DNA of 64,000 nt from Amycolatopsis australiensis (GCF_900119165.1 NZ_FPJG01000006.1:4526001-4590000), one strand, 5' to 3'; positions 52,016 to 61,372 are shown, counted from the stretch's first letter. Notes: a model not told the origin generated them from the sequence alone. Program-made: numbers and translations.

Positions 52016-52160
52016 CTCAGGGCGCGGTCGGTGCCGACGGCGATCGTGCCCGGCTCGGTGCCGCGGTCGCGCCAGGCGTGCCGCCGGCCCGCAGCACGGT
52101 CTGTTCGCCGTCGTCGACCTCCAGCGTGACCGCACCCGCGAAGACCACGACGTAGGGCCG
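52016..52160 (-). pseudogene. Cupin-domain gene remnant
   Basis: On the minus strand this stretch reads RPYVVVFAGAVTLEVDDGEQ then TVLRAGG, and in another frame WRDRGTEPGTIAVGTDRA. These are the two neighbouring halves of a cupin beta-barrel, normally linked by the segment that ends in HAW, so a deletion and frameshift have removed the middle. No start codon or ribosome site is left. I read it as a decayed gene fragment. Confidence 0.5.
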
Positions 52161-52184
52161 GGTCGCCGCTGGACCTGCTGGCCC

Positions 52185-52343
52185 GTACTACCGGAACTCG
52201 GCCTGCCGCCCGAGCGGGCGGAGTCCCGGGCCCGCGTCGCCTACGCGGCCATCCCCGGGCTGCTGCACCTGGCGCAGACCGGCCCCGGCCGCCCGCGCTC
52301 CGCCGTCCTCGCCGACGAGGCGATCGCGGTCTTCCCGCCCTGA
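52185..52343 (+). pseudogene. C-terminal remnant of a TetR-type regulator
   Basis: The plus-strand frame ending at 52343 reads PELGLPPERAESRARVAYAA then IPGLLHLAQTGPGRP, like the final helices of a TetR-family ligand domain, and stops normally. Everything upstream of it in that frame is unrelated Arg-rich sequence with no DNA-binding domain. With the cupin fragment alongside, this 338-bp gap looks like a deletion scar. Confidence 0.5.
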
Positions 52344-52353
52344 CGCCGGTCCG

Positions 52354-53121
52354 TCAGTCCTGGGCGTCCACCGGGAACTCCGGGGGCGCCTGCAGGTCGT
52401 GGGCGCGGAACAGGACGGCGTGCCCGGCACCCATCGCCTTGCCGTTCATCGCGGTGAACATCGGGATCATGTCCGCGGGCGCGGGATGCCCCGGAAGCGC
52501 GGCGAGGTAGGCGGCGTGCGCCTCGAGGGAGGCGACACCGCGGCGCAGGGGCTCGCCCGTGACGTCGACGCCGTGGGTGGCGCCCGAGGCCGCCATGCCG
52601 GGAACGACCAGCCAGCGCACGGCATGCGGTTCGAGGTGCTCGTCGTCGATCTGCTCCGGGAAGACCCAGCGGTTGCCCGCGTCGCGCACCGCGTCCAGCG
52701 TGGCGAGCCCGGCCGCGCGGTGGTCCGCCTGCTCGAAGCCGAAGGGTGTTTCGACCTGGTACCCGGTGCTCAGCACGACGTCGGGCCGGAAGCGGCGGAT
52801 CTCCCGGCAGATGTCCCGGCGCAGGCCGAGGCCGTAGACGAGCACGCCGTCGGGGTGGTCCAGGACGGTCAGGTGCTCGACACCGACGGCGGCACAGGCG
52901 GCCCGCTGCTCGGCGACCCGCAGGCGCGCGGTCTCTTCGGGCGGGTTCGGCATGCCGGCTTCCCCGCGGGTCAGCAGCAGATAGCCGACTTCGATGCCAC
53001 GCGCGGTCCACCGCGCGACGGCCGCGGAGGTGCCGTACTCCATGTCATCGGGATGCGCGACGACGCAGAGCACGCGGCGGAAGGACTCTTCGGGCAGCGC
53101 GGGCAAAGTCATGCCGGACAT
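52354..53121 (-). CDS. PIG-L family deacetylase
   Basis: A 255-residue zinc deacetylase of the PIG-L/MshB family. VLCVVAHPDDMEYGTSAAVA holds the AHPDD metal motif, TRGEAGMP follows, and GFEQADHRAAGLATLDAV supplies the second His block. Relatives deacetylate GlcNAc-inositol (mycothiol pathway) or sugar parts of natural products; the short length and context do not fix the substrate. The ATG at 53121 is used, with another at 53112. It is divergent from the acyl-CoA ligase gene. Confidence 0.92.
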   Translation of the reverse strand: MSGMTLPALPEESFRRVLCVVAHPDDMEYGTSAAVARWTARGIEVGYLLLTRGEAGMPNPPEETARLRVAEQRAACAAVGVEHLTVLDHPDGVLVYGLGLRRDICREIRRFRPDVVLSTGYQVETPFGFEQADHRAAGLATLDAVRDAGNRWVFPEQIDDEHLEPHAVRWLVVPGMAASGATHGVDVTGEPLRRGVASLEAHAAYLAALPGHPAPADMIPMFTAMNGKAMGAGHAVLFRAHDLQAPPEFPVDAQD

Positions 53122-53270
53122 CCTGCCCCGCCGGGAGCGTTCCGGCGATGTGGAGGAAACCGCCGCCGTGGCACGGGGATCAGTGGACGATTCGCACCTC
53201 TTTCCCGGTCCCGGACCACCCCTAGGGTGACGTTCGCCAAGGGTCCACTCGCCCGAAGGAGGCCTCCGTC

Positions 53271-54884
53271 ATGGACGGGCTGATGCAGCCGCGGCCGCTC
53301 ACCATCGCGCACATCCTGGAGCGCGCCGAGCGGCTGTACGCGCACAAGGAAGTCGTGACGGCCGGGGAAGGGCGGCTGACCTACGCCGACGTGATCGGCC
53401 ACGCCCGGCGGCTCGCGACCGTGCTGGACTCGCTCGGTGTCCCGGCCGGCGCCCGCGTCGGCACGTTCGCGGCCAACACCCGGCGCCACCTCGAGCTCTA
53501 CCTCGCCGTCCCGGCCACCAAGCGGGTCCTGCACTCGATCAACATCCGGCTCTCGCCCGAGCACCTCGAATACGTCGCCGGCCACGCCGGCGACGACGTC
53601 GTGTTCGTCGACCGCGCGCTGCTGCCGCGGATCTGGCCGAGCGCCGTCCGGCTGCCCCGGGTGCGGCACTGGGTCGTGCTGCCCGACGGCAGCGACACCC
53701 CGCTCCCCGCCGATCCCCGCATCCTCGACTACGACCGGCTGATCGACGGCGCCGAGCCGTTCACGGGCTCCTTCGAGGACGCGTTCTCGCTCGCGGACGA
53801 AAACCTGGCGTCCGGCCTCTGCTACACCTCCGGCACGACCGGGCCGCCCAAAGGCGTGCTCTACAGCCACCGGTCGACGGTCCTGCACTGCCTGGGCACG
53901 CTCGCGGCCGGCTTCATCGGCCTCCGCGAAAACGACGTCGTGCTGCCGATCGTGCCCATGTTCCACGCCAACGCCTGGGGCCTGCCCTACGGCGCGATGA
54001 TGGCGGGCGCTTCCCTCGTCCTGCCCGGCGCGTCCGCGGAGCCGGGCCACCTGCTGCGCCTGATGGCCGGCGAGCGGGTGACCGTCGCCGGTGCCGTCCC
54101 GACCGTCTGGACGAGCCTGGCGCCCGGACTGGCGCACCACGACCTGAGCGCGACGCGGTTCCTGCTCGGCGGCGGCTCGGCCGTGCCGCCCGCGCTGTCG
54201 GAGACCTACCGCGCCGCGATCGGCGTCCCCATCACGCATTCCTGGGGGATGACCGAGATCAGCCCCGTCGGCGCGATCGGCGGCACGCGCACCCAGCACC
54301 GGGACGCGACGGAAGCGGAGCAGGTCGCCGTGCGGGCCGCGCAGGGCCAGCCGCTGCCGCTGGTGAACCTGCGCATCGCCGACGTCGAGACGGGCCGGGA
54401 GCTGCCGCGCGACGGCCAGGCCGTCGGGGAGCTGCAGGTCGCCGGCCCCTGGGTGGCCGGCGGCTACTTCCGGACCGGCGAGGACGGCGGCTTCACCGCC
54501 GACGGCTGGCTGCGCACCGGCGACCTGGCCACCATCGACGCCCACGGCTACCTGCGGCTCGTCGACCGGATGAAGGACCTGATCAAGTCCGGCGGCGAGT
54601 GGATCTCCTCGGTCGAGCTGGAGGCCGCGATCTCCTCCCACCCCGACGTGGCCGAGGTCGCGGTGATCGGCCGCCCCGACCCGCGGTGGATGGAACGCCC
54701 GGTCGCCTACGTCGTCCTGCGCGAAGGCGGCACCGCCACGGCCGGCGAGCTCACGCGGCACATCACCCCGATGGTCGCCAAGTGGTGGCTGCCCGACGAG
54801 TTCGTCTTCACCGCGGCCCTGCCCAAGACCGGCACCGGCAAGCTGTCGAAGACCGAGCTGCGGGCGGCGGCGCGGATCGCCTGA
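53271..54884 (+). CDS. Acyl-CoA ligase (AMP-forming)
   Basis: A 537-residue ANL-superfamily ligase that activates a carboxylic acid to its CoA thioester. The P-loop LCYTSGTTGPPKGVLYSHRS, the SWGMTEISPVG block, the hinge region GWLRTGDLATIDAHGYL and the catalytic Lys near the end (KTGTGKLSKTELR) are all present. It begins with ATG at 53271 after GGAGG. Together with the tannase-like esterase, MHS transporter and GAF/PucR regulator downstream it suggests activation of an aromatic or fatty acid for catabolism; the exact acid is unknown. Confidence 0.93.
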   Translation: MDGLMQPRPLTIAHILERAERLYAHKEVVTAGEGRLTYADVIGHARRLATVLDSLGVPAGARVGTFAANTRRHLELYLAVPATKRVLHSINIRLSPEHLEYVAGHAGDDVVFVDRALLPRIWPSAVRLPRVRHWVVLPDGSDTPLPADPRILDYDRLIDGAEPFTGSFEDAFSLADENLASGLCYTSGTTGPPKGVLYSHRSTVLHCLGTLAAGFIGLRENDVVLPIVPMFHANAWGLPYGAMMAGASLVLPGASAEPGHLLRLMAGERVTVAGAVPTVWTSLAPGLAHHDLSATRFLLGGGSAVPPALSETYRAAIGVPITHSWGMTEISPVGAIGGTRTQHRDATEAEQVAVRAAQGQPLPLVNLRIADVETGRELPRDGQAVGELQVAGPWVAGGYFRTGEDGGFTADGWLRTGDLATIDAHGYLRLVDRMKDLIKSGGEWISSVELEAAISSHPDVAEVAVIGRPDPRWMERPVAYVVLREGGTATAGELTRHITPMVAKWWLPDEFVFTAALPKTGTGKLSKTELRAAARIA

Positions 54885-54890
54885 AGTGCC

Positions 54891-56645
54891 TCACGACCCG
54901 GCGGCGACGCTCGCCCGCAGCTCGTGCAGCCGGAGCCCGAGCCGCAGCTCCAGGTCGTTGCCGTCCCGCCAGCCCTGGCCGAGGAGCGTTCCGGCGCGGT
55001 CCAGCCGCTTGAGCAGGGTGTTGACGTGCACGTGCAACGCCCGTGCCGTCGCGGCGACATTGGCGCGGTGGCGGTAGTACGCGGTGAGCGTGTCGACCAG
55101 ATCGGTGCCGCGCTGCCGGTCGTACTCCACGAGCGGGCCGATCGAGCCGGCGAGGAACCGCTCGAGGTCGCCGGCCCGGTCGGCGTCGAAAACCATGGCG
55201 TACAAGGCATAACGGCGCGTGGTGGCGCCCAGGTCGGTGTGCCCGAGCGCCCGCATCACGGCGCCGCAGCGGCCGGCCAGCGCGAAGGCCCGCGACCAGT
55301 CGTGGCCCGCCGCGCGTTCCCCGGCGACGAGGACCGGGCCGCCCAGCGAGCGCCGGAGTCTGCTGTGGACTTCTTCGACCGTGCGGTCGTCGTCGGCGCT
55401 GGGCAGGATCATCGTCGCCCGGCCCAGGTGCTCGCCGGCGAGCCCGGCCCGCTCGCGGGCGATGTCGTGCAGGTGGCGGGCAAGATCCGCCGGTGACACC
55501 GCGGGGGTGTCCGCGACGACGACCAGGTCGAGGCGGTCCGCGTCGATGTTGCGCGCGCGGGTGCGGGCGCGCTGGGCCGGGCTGATCCCCGGGCCGCCGA
55601 GCATCAGCTCGGTCAGCAGCTCGCCGCTCAGCCGCTCGCTCGCCTCGGCCACCGCCTGCTCCTTGAGGATGAGCAGCCCGAGGATGTGGGTGGCCCGCTC
55701 CAGCGTGCGCAGGTCCGTGCCGTCCGGGACGGCGCCGTCCGCCCGGCGGCTCCACACCAGCGCGCCGAGGTAGCTGTCGCCCGCCTGTATCGCCGCCACG
55801 CTGCGGGTGATCCCGCCGGCCCCGGACGACGTCGTGGCGCGGCCCGAGCGGCGCGCCTCTTCGATGGCGGACGGCTCGGCCGCGGGCGGCCCCGGGCACG
55901 GATCCGCCGCCGCGTCCCGGTGCGCGAGGGCGGCGCCGATCCGGTCGAGGAGCGTGACGCTCCCGCCCAGCTGGTCGGCGAGCAGCTGCGCGACGTCGCC
56001 CGGGGTCCCGCCGGCCAGCACGACCCCGGTCAGGGCTTCGTGGATCGCTTGTGCCCGTTCGATTTTCCGGTAGGCGTCCTGCAGCTGCTGCAAGGCGGTC
56101 CGGCTCGCTTCGTAGAGCCGCGCGTTGTCGAGGGCGACCGCGGCGTGGTCGGCGAACGCGTTCAGCAGGGCGATTTCGTCGGCCTGGAACGAGCGTGCGG
56201 AGCGGTCCGCGGCGAACAGCGCCCCCACCGCCTCGCCGCGGATCACCAGCGGCACCCCGAGCAGCGCCACCAGCTTCTCGGGGCCGACCAGCCGGTCGAA
56301 GCTCGGGTCGTGCTCGATCAGCGTCGAGGTGGCGTAGTCGCGCACCCAGTGCGGGCTGCGCGAAGCCAGCACCTTGCCGCCGAGCCCCACGGTGGCCGGG
56401 ATGGTCGCCGCGAGGAACTCGGCCGAGATCGTGCCTTCCGACGCACGGGCCGACAGCCTGCCGTCCGCGCCGACCAGCGACAGGTACGTGAAGTCGGTGC
56501 CGATCAGGTCGTGGGCGTGGTGGACGATCGACTGCAGGACCTCGTCGAGCTCACCCAGCGCGGTGAGCGACTTGACGGTCGCGTACAACGACGCCAGTTC
56601 ACGCTGCCGCCGCGCGAGCGAACCCGGCTCCGCCGCACTGGTCAC
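54891..56645 (-). CDS. GAF-domain PucR/CdaR-type regulator
   Basis: A 584-residue regulator. An N-terminal GAF domain (residues about 25-190: QSIVHHAHDLIGTDFTYLSL, PATVGLGGKVLAS, FADHAAVALDNARLYEAS) precedes a central region and a C-terminal PucR-type helix-turn-helix (LVDTLTAYYRHRANVAATAR then ALHVHVNTLLKRLDRAG). The GTG at 56645 has GGAGG nine bases upstream and is preferred over the frame's 56714. It lies between the CoA ligase (convergent) and the MHS transporter (divergent), so it likely senses an aromatic metabolite and activates the module. Confidence 0.92.
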   Translation of the reverse strand: MTSAAEPGSLARRQRELASLYATVKSLTALGELDEVLQSIVHHAHDLIGTDFTYLSLVGADGRLSARASEGTISAEFLAATIPATVGLGGKVLASRSPHWVRDYATSTLIEHDPSFDRLVGPEKLVALLGVPLVIRGEAVGALFAADRSARSFQADEIALLNAFADHAAVALDNARLYEASRTALQQLQDAYRKIERAQAIHEALTGVVLAGGTPGDVAQLLADQLGGSVTLLDRIGAALAHRDAAADPCPGPPAAEPSAIEEARRSGRATTSSGAGGITRSVAAIQAGDSYLGALVWSRRADGAVPDGTDLRTLERATHILGLLILKEQAVAEASERLSGELLTELMLGGPGISPAQRARTRARNIDADRLDLVVVADTPAVSPADLARHLHDIARERAGLAGEHLGRATMILPSADDDRTVEEVHSRLRRSLGGPVLVAGERAAGHDWSRAFALAGRCGAVMRALGHTDLGATTRRYALYAMVFDADRAGDLERFLAGSIGPLVEYDRQRGTDLVDTLTAYYRHRANVAATARALHVHVNTLLKRLDRAGTLLGQGWRDGNDLELRLGLRLHELRASVAAGS

Positions 56646-56790
56646 GGGCGCCGGCCTCCTCGGCACGGGGTGGGCGAAAGACCCACCGTTTCGGGGGAGG
56701 AGTGGACGGTCCACACCTCAGGCCGCAGCGTAACCGCGCCCTACCATCACCGCCATCACCTGGCTGCGCTCAACGACGAAGGCGGCATCC

Positions 56791-58176
56791 ATGGCAATCC
56801 CGCTCACCCAACCCGAAGGGCCGGCCGGCGGCGTCGGCGCCGTCCCGGCCCCGGCCCGGCGCCGGGCCTTCCGCAAGCTGCTGGCCGTGGGGCTCGCCGG
56901 CAGCTCGATCGAGTGGTACGACTTCTTCCTCTACGGCACTGCGGCCGCGCTGGTGTTCCCCAAGGTGTTCTTCCCGCACTCCTCGGCGCTGACCGGCACG
57001 CTGCTCGCCTTCAGCACGTTCTGGGCGGGTTTCGTGGCGCGGCCGATCGGCGGGGTGCTCGCCGGGCACCTCGGGGACAAGCACGGACGCAAGCCCGTGG
57101 TTGTCACCTGCCTGGCGCTCATGGGCGCGGCGACCTTCCTGATCGGCTGCCTGCCCAGCGCCGCGGCCGTCGGCCCGCTGGCCCCGGTCCTGCTGGTGAC
57201 CCTGCGGTTCGTCCAGGGCCTCGCGGCCGGCGGCCAGTGGGGCGGCATCGTCCTGCTGCTCACCGAGTCCGCCGGTCCCAAGCGGCGCGGGTTCGCCGGG
57301 ACGTTCGGCCAGACCAGCGTCCCGGTCGCGGTGATCCTGTCGAACCTGATCTTCGTGGCGGCCAGTGGCCTGATGCCGGACTCCGCGTTCCTCACGTGGG
57401 GCTGGCGGATCCCGTTCCTGCTGTCGGTCGTGATGTTCTCGGTCGTGCTCTACATCCAGGCCAAGGTGGCGGACACCCCGGAGTTCCGCGAGCTGCAGCG
57501 CGCGGCGAAGCCGGAGAAGGCGGTGGTCCGCGCCCCGCTGGCCGAGGTCGTCCGCGGCAAGTGGGGCACGATCCTGCTCGGCTGCGGCCTGCTCTCGGCC
57601 ACCAACAGCCTGTTCTACGTCAGCATTTCCGGGCTGCTGAGCTACGGCACCGGCTCACTCGGGCTGCAGCGCAACGCCCTGCTCGCGGTCGTGCTGCTCG
57701 GCTCGGCGGCGATGCTCGTGACCATCCCGTGGTCGGGCCACCTTTCGGACCGGCTGGGGCGGCGGCCGCTGATCCTCGTCGGCGGCTTGGGTGTCGCGGT
57801 GTGGGCGTTCCCGTACTTCGGGCTCGTCGGCACGGCGTCGCTGCCGCTGATCTTCGTCGCGGTGACGGTGGGTTTCGTGTTCCAGTGCCTGACCTACGGC
57901 CCGATCGCGAGCTTCCTCGGCGAGCTGTTCGCGCCCGCCGTCCGCTACTCGGGCGCGTCGCTGGCCTACCAGCTTTCCGCGATCGTCGTCAGCGGTGGCA
58001 CGCCGTTCCTCATGACGGCCCTCATCGCCGGCACCGGGAGCACCCTGCCGGTCGCCGCCTACATCGCGCTGATGGGGCTGATCACCTTCGCCAGTGCCTG
58101 GTTCCTGCCCGAGACCAACCCGGCCGGGGTCCGCGCCGACCCGCACGCGGTGCCGGGCGCACACCTCTACCGCTGA
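56791..58176 (+). CDS. MFS transporter, MHS type
   Basis: A 461-residue 12-helix transporter. GSSIEWYDFFLYGTAAALVF at helix 1, GVLAGHLGDKHGRKPVVVTC, GWRIPFLLSVVMFSVVLYIQ and LSDRLGRRPLILVGGLG are the MHS signatures (relatives include shikimate and aromatic acid importers). It is directly followed by the tannase-like gene 20 bp downstream, so the pair likely imports the acid released by the secreted esterase or its ester. Confidence 0.93.
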   Translation: MAIPLTQPEGPAGGVGAVPAPARRRAFRKLLAVGLAGSSIEWYDFFLYGTAAALVFPKVFFPHSSALTGTLLAFSTFWAGFVARPIGGVLAGHLGDKHGRKPVVVTCLALMGAATFLIGCLPSAAAVGPLAPVLLVTLRFVQGLAAGGQWGGIVLLLTESAGPKRRGFAGTFGQTSVPVAVILSNLIFVAASGLMPDSAFLTWGWRIPFLLSVVMFSVVLYIQAKVADTPEFRELQRAAKPEKAVVRAPLAEVVRGKWGTILLGCGLLSATNSLFYVSISGLLSYGTGSLGLQRNALLAVVLLGSAAMLVTIPWSGHLSDRLGRRPLILVGGLGVAVWAFPYFGLVGTASLPLIFVAVTVGFVFQCLTYGPIASFLGELFAPAVRYSGASLAYQLSAIVVSGGTPFLMTALIAGTGSTLPVAAYIALMGLITFASAWFLPETNPAGVRADPHAVPGAHLYR

Positions 58177-58196
58177 CCCCAGACCCGGAGGCCACA

Positions 58197-59807
58197 GTGG
58201 CACGACTTCCCCTGCTCGCCGCGGTGCTGGTGGCGAGCGCGGCCACGCTCGCCGGGACGGGACCGGCGGCCGCGGCGACGGCACCGGCGTGCGCCGCCCT
58301 GGACCGGCTGACCATCCCGGCGTCGGTGATGAGCCTGCCGACCACCGGCGGCCGTGTCACGTCGGCGGCGCTCCAGCGCGGCGTGACCGAGTACTGCCAG
58401 GTCGACGCCGACCTGTACCCCGTCGACCCGGCGGCGCCGGCCATCAAGATGCGCGTCGCGCTGCCCACCGCGTGGAACCGCAAGGCGATGATGTTCGGGG
58501 GCGGCGGGTTCGACGGCACGATTCCCGACGTGGCGTCGAACGTGCCGTTCGGCCCGGCGGGCGTGCCAGGGCCGCTGGCCCGCGGCTACGCGACGTTCGC
58601 GAGCGACTCGGGGCACCGGCAGAACCCGGCGGCGCCGCCGTCACTGGACGGGTCGTTCGGCGTGAACGACGAGGCCCTGGCCAACTTCGCCGCCGGTGAC
58701 GCGCTGAAGAAGACGCGGGACGCGAGCCTGTACCTGATCCGGCTGGCCTACGGGAAGAAACCCGCCGAGGTGTACTTCGCGGGCGGCTCCACGGGCGGCC
58801 GCGAAGCCCTCGTCGCCGCCCAGCGGTGGCCGGCGGCGTTCGACGGCGTGATTTCGGCGTATCCCGCGTGGAACAACCTCAGCGAGATCCTGGACCTGGG
58901 CTACCTGACGCAGGTTCTTTCCCGTCCCGGCGCCTTTCCCGGGCCCGCGAAGCAGACGCTGCTCTACGACAGCGTCGTCGACGCCTGTGACGGTCTCGAC
59001 GGCGTGACGGACAAGGTCGTCTCGAACTGGGCCGGCTGCCGCTTCGATCCGCGCGCGCTGCGCTGCCCGGGCGGGGCGGACACCGGGCCGTCCTGCCTGT
59101 CGGACCTGCAGATCGGGGCCGTGACCGCGATGGCGTCGCCGTTCCGGTGGCCGTACCGGATCGCGAGCGGGGAGACGGGCTATCCGGGCTTCCCGTTCCT
59201 GTCGGGAGCGGACATGCGGACGCCGTTCCTCGGGTTCGGCACGACGGCGCCGGCCGACCTGATGCCGCTGACGAGCGGGTACGGGATGCAGTACTGGGAC
59301 CAGTGGGTCAAGTACTTCCTGACCCGCGACCCGCGGTACGGCCCGCTGGAGGTGGATCCCCGGCGGCCCGGCGCGTGGCTCGGCCGGATCAGCGCGCTGT
59401 CGGCGGTCGAGGACCGCAACAACGCGGACCTGCGCCCGTTCGCCCGGGCGGGCGGCAAGCTGATCCTGCTGCACGGCGCGGCGGACGAGCTGGTCTCGCC
59501 GTATTCGACGAGCGACTACTACGAGCGGGTGCGGGCGGTGGCCGGGCCGCGGGCGACCGGCGAGTTCCTGCGGTACTACGTCGTGCCGGGGGCGAACCAC
59601 GCGAACTTCGGCACCCCGGCGTTCGTGGCGGGCTGGGACTCGCTCTCGGCGCTGGAGCGCTGGATCGAGAGTGGACAGTCGCCGCGGGGGCAGGTGGTGA
59701 CGGACGTGGCGCACCACCGGACCCGGCCGTTGTGCGAGTACCCCGGCTGGCCCCGGTACCGCGCGGGGGACCCGGATCTGGCGTCGAGTTTCGTCTGCAC
59801 GCGCTGA
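58197..59807 (+). CDS. Secreted tannase / feruloyl esterase-like enzyme
   Basis: A 536-residue secreted esterase (signal: ARLPLLAAVLVASAATLAGT). It has the tannase/feruloyl esterase layout: nucleophile Ser198 in FAGGSTGGREAL, the lid region CDGLDGVTDKVVSNWAGCRF, Asp430 in LLHGAADELVSPYS and His468 in VPGANHANFG. Canonical members carry Cys next to the Ser and His (GCS and HC) as a disulfide; here both are replaced (GGS and HA), a matched loss. The GTG at 58197 follows GGAGG. It should cleave aromatic esters, for example hydroxycinnamates from plant wall, feeding the CoA ligase and transporter nearby. Confidence 0.85.
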   Translation: MARLPLLAAVLVASAATLAGTGPAAAATAPACAALDRLTIPASVMSLPTTGGRVTSAALQRGVTEYCQVDADLYPVDPAAPAIKMRVALPTAWNRKAMMFGGGGFDGTIPDVASNVPFGPAGVPGPLARGYATFASDSGHRQNPAAPPSLDGSFGVNDEALANFAAGDALKKTRDASLYLIRLAYGKKPAEVYFAGGSTGGREALVAAQRWPAAFDGVISAYPAWNNLSEILDLGYLTQVLSRPGAFPGPAKQTLLYDSVVDACDGLDGVTDKVVSNWAGCRFDPRALRCPGGADTGPSCLSDLQIGAVTAMASPFRWPYRIASGETGYPGFPFLSGADMRTPFLGFGTTAPADLMPLTSGYGMQYWDQWVKYFLTRDPRYGPLEVDPRRPGAWLGRISALSAVEDRNNADLRPFARAGGKLILLHGAADELVSPYSTSDYYERVRAVAGPRATGEFLRYYVVPGANHANFGTPAFVAGWDSLSALERWIESGQSPRGQVVTDVAHHRTRPLCEYPGWPRYRAGDPDLASSFVCTR

Positions 59808-60174
59808 TCCGGCCCGGGGCGCGCCGGGTGGTTGGCCCGCGCCCGGCCGGACTCGGGCGCCGGTCGCGGCTCTGACTCCGGCCTGCGGCGGGCGAGAGTC
59901 GTCCATCCGGCGGGGTCGTGCGTGGGGCCCGGGCGTGGTCAGCGCCCGCGCGCGGCTCCAGGGCGAGCGGCGAGACCGGCGCGCCGGTCGCGGCCACGGC
60001 GTTGCCCGGCGGAAGGCGAGAGCCGGCGGCGCGCGCCGGGTGGCCCGCCCGGAGCCGCATTCAGCGCGCCGGTCGCGGCTCTCGCTCCGCCCGGCGGCGG
60101 GCGAGCCGCCCATCCGGCCGGAGCCGCCCATCGCGAACCATTTTCGCGAACGCTCGTCCCAGAAAGTGTTTTCC
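59808..60174. other. Intergenic region of short GC-rich repeats, no gene seen
   Basis: This 367-bp gap separates the convergent tannase-like and PaaX genes. It is dominated by repeated GC-rich segments (see 59857-60118) and shows no recognisable protein. Frames through it are Arg/Pro/Gly-rich and look like shadows. Confidence 0.5.
59857..60118. repeat. Interspersed GC-rich repeats
   Basis: The block GCGCCGGTCGCGGCTCT starts at 59857 and again at 60066, each followed by a similar GCGGCGGGCGAG segment and ending CATCCGGC, giving two imperfect copies of about 55 bp. A partial third, GCGCCGGTCGCGGC, is at 59981. The GAGCCGCCCATC unit is also doubled near 60102-60130. They could be repetitive extragenic sequence. 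Confidence 0.6.
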
Positions 60175-61158
60175 TCACTGCCGCCGTGCTTCGTCCAGCC
60201 GACGCGCCTCGGCCGCCTGCTCGAACGGGGTGTCGCCCGCCGGATGGCGGTCGCCCAGTTCGGCGAACAGGGCCGCCACCCGTGCCGAGTCGTGGTGGGA
60301 GGCCAGCTCCGCCAATGCCGGGTCCGTTGCCGCGAGCACCTGGCGGAACCTCAGCTCCGCCAGCGGGCCGAGACGGTCGTAGATCTGCAGGAACACCTTC
60401 TGGGCCCGGTCGCGCGCCCAGCCGGCCGGGAGCAGTTCGGCGGGCAGGTCGGGGTCGGTCTCCGGGAACCGCCGCCAGTCCACGCGCAGCTCGGTGCGCG
60501 TGCGCAGCGCCTGTGCCGGGCTGATCAGCCCGGCGTCCAGTCCGGTGAGCACCTGCTCGTACCGCTCCACGAACCCCTCGTACTCGCGGGCCAGCGGCTC
60601 GAGGTCGAAGGCCGCGGCCGGGCTGACCGCGTCGCCCGGGACCTCGGTGGCGCGGAAGACCGTCGCGCTGCGGAGGTCCAGTTCGCGCAGCGCGGCCATG
60701 GCCGGTCCGGCCAGGTCGTGCGGGCTGACCCAGACCCCGTCGTAGAGCGCGGCGAACCGCAGGACGCGCAGCCGTGAGCGCAGTGCCGTGCGCAGCCCGC
60801 GGTCCTGCTCCGGCACGGAGAACGTGACCACGGTCCACCGCCCGTCCCACTCCGGCGCGGTCGTGCCGAAGGTCAGCATCCGGTGCGTGCGCTCGATGAT
60901 GACTTCGGACGTGCGGGCGGGGATGCCGTACGCCGTCGTCCGCCCGCTGCGCGACACGGTCAGCAGGTCGCGCGCGGCGAGCCGGCGGATCGCCGCCCGC
61001 GCGCTCGCCGGGCTGATGTCGAACTCGCCCAGCAGCTGCACCAGCGCCGCCGACGGGATGTGCTCGTCGCGCCAGTACCAGAAGTCGCCGAGCAGCGAGG
61101 TCAGCAGCAGCTGCGGTTCGGCGCCCTGCTGTGCGCGGGGCAGCGGGCCCGTGGTCAT
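60175..61158 (-). CDS. PaaX-family regulator
   Basis: A 327-residue regulator of the PaaX type. The N-terminal winged helix (LLTSLLGDFWYWRDEHIPSA then ISPASARAAIRRLAARDLL) is followed by the PaaX middle domain (TVVTFSVPEQDRGLRTALRS, RFAALYDGVWVSP) and a C-terminal domain (DRAQKVFLQIYDRLGPLAEL). Classical PaaX represses phenylacetate genes by sensing phenylacetyl-CoA; here it is divergent from an amino-acid-type ABC importer, so its ligand may differ. The ATG at 61158 is used; the longer frame to 61374 lies in the promoter region. Confidence 0.92.
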   Translation of the reverse strand: MTTGPLPRAQQGAEPQLLLTSLLGDFWYWRDEHIPSAALVQLLGEFDISPASARAAIRRLAARDLLTVSRSGRTTAYGIPARTSEVIIERTHRMLTFGTTAPEWDGRWTVVTFSVPEQDRGLRTALRSRLRVLRFAALYDGVWVSPHDLAGPAMAALRELDLRSATVFRATEVPGDAVSPAAAFDLEPLAREYEGFVERYEQVLTGLDAGLISPAQALRTRTELRVDWRRFPETDPDLPAELLPAGWARDRAQKVFLQIYDRLGPLAELRFRQVLAATDPALAELASHHDSARVAALFAELGDRHPAGDTPFEQAAEARRLDEARRQ

Positions 61159-61372
61159 CGCGCGCCTGCCTCTTCCGGAGTGGGCGGCCGTCCGGGGTCC
61201 GCCGCGGGCGTCCATGGTGGCAGTGCGGGCCGGGCCACCGAACCGAGGGGTTGAATCACGCGACACATCATGCGACGATCGGCGTCCAGATAGCAACCAA
61301 TCGTTCTCCAGGTTCCCGCTTGCACCCCGCGCCGCCCGCCCCCCGGGCGGCCTCCCGCAGGAAGAAAACGAC

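Noticed and set aside
55686..58196. A 1373-residue tannase fusion
   Set aside because: The extension is out-of-frame sequence over the GAF regulator and transporter; the signal peptide starts at 58197.
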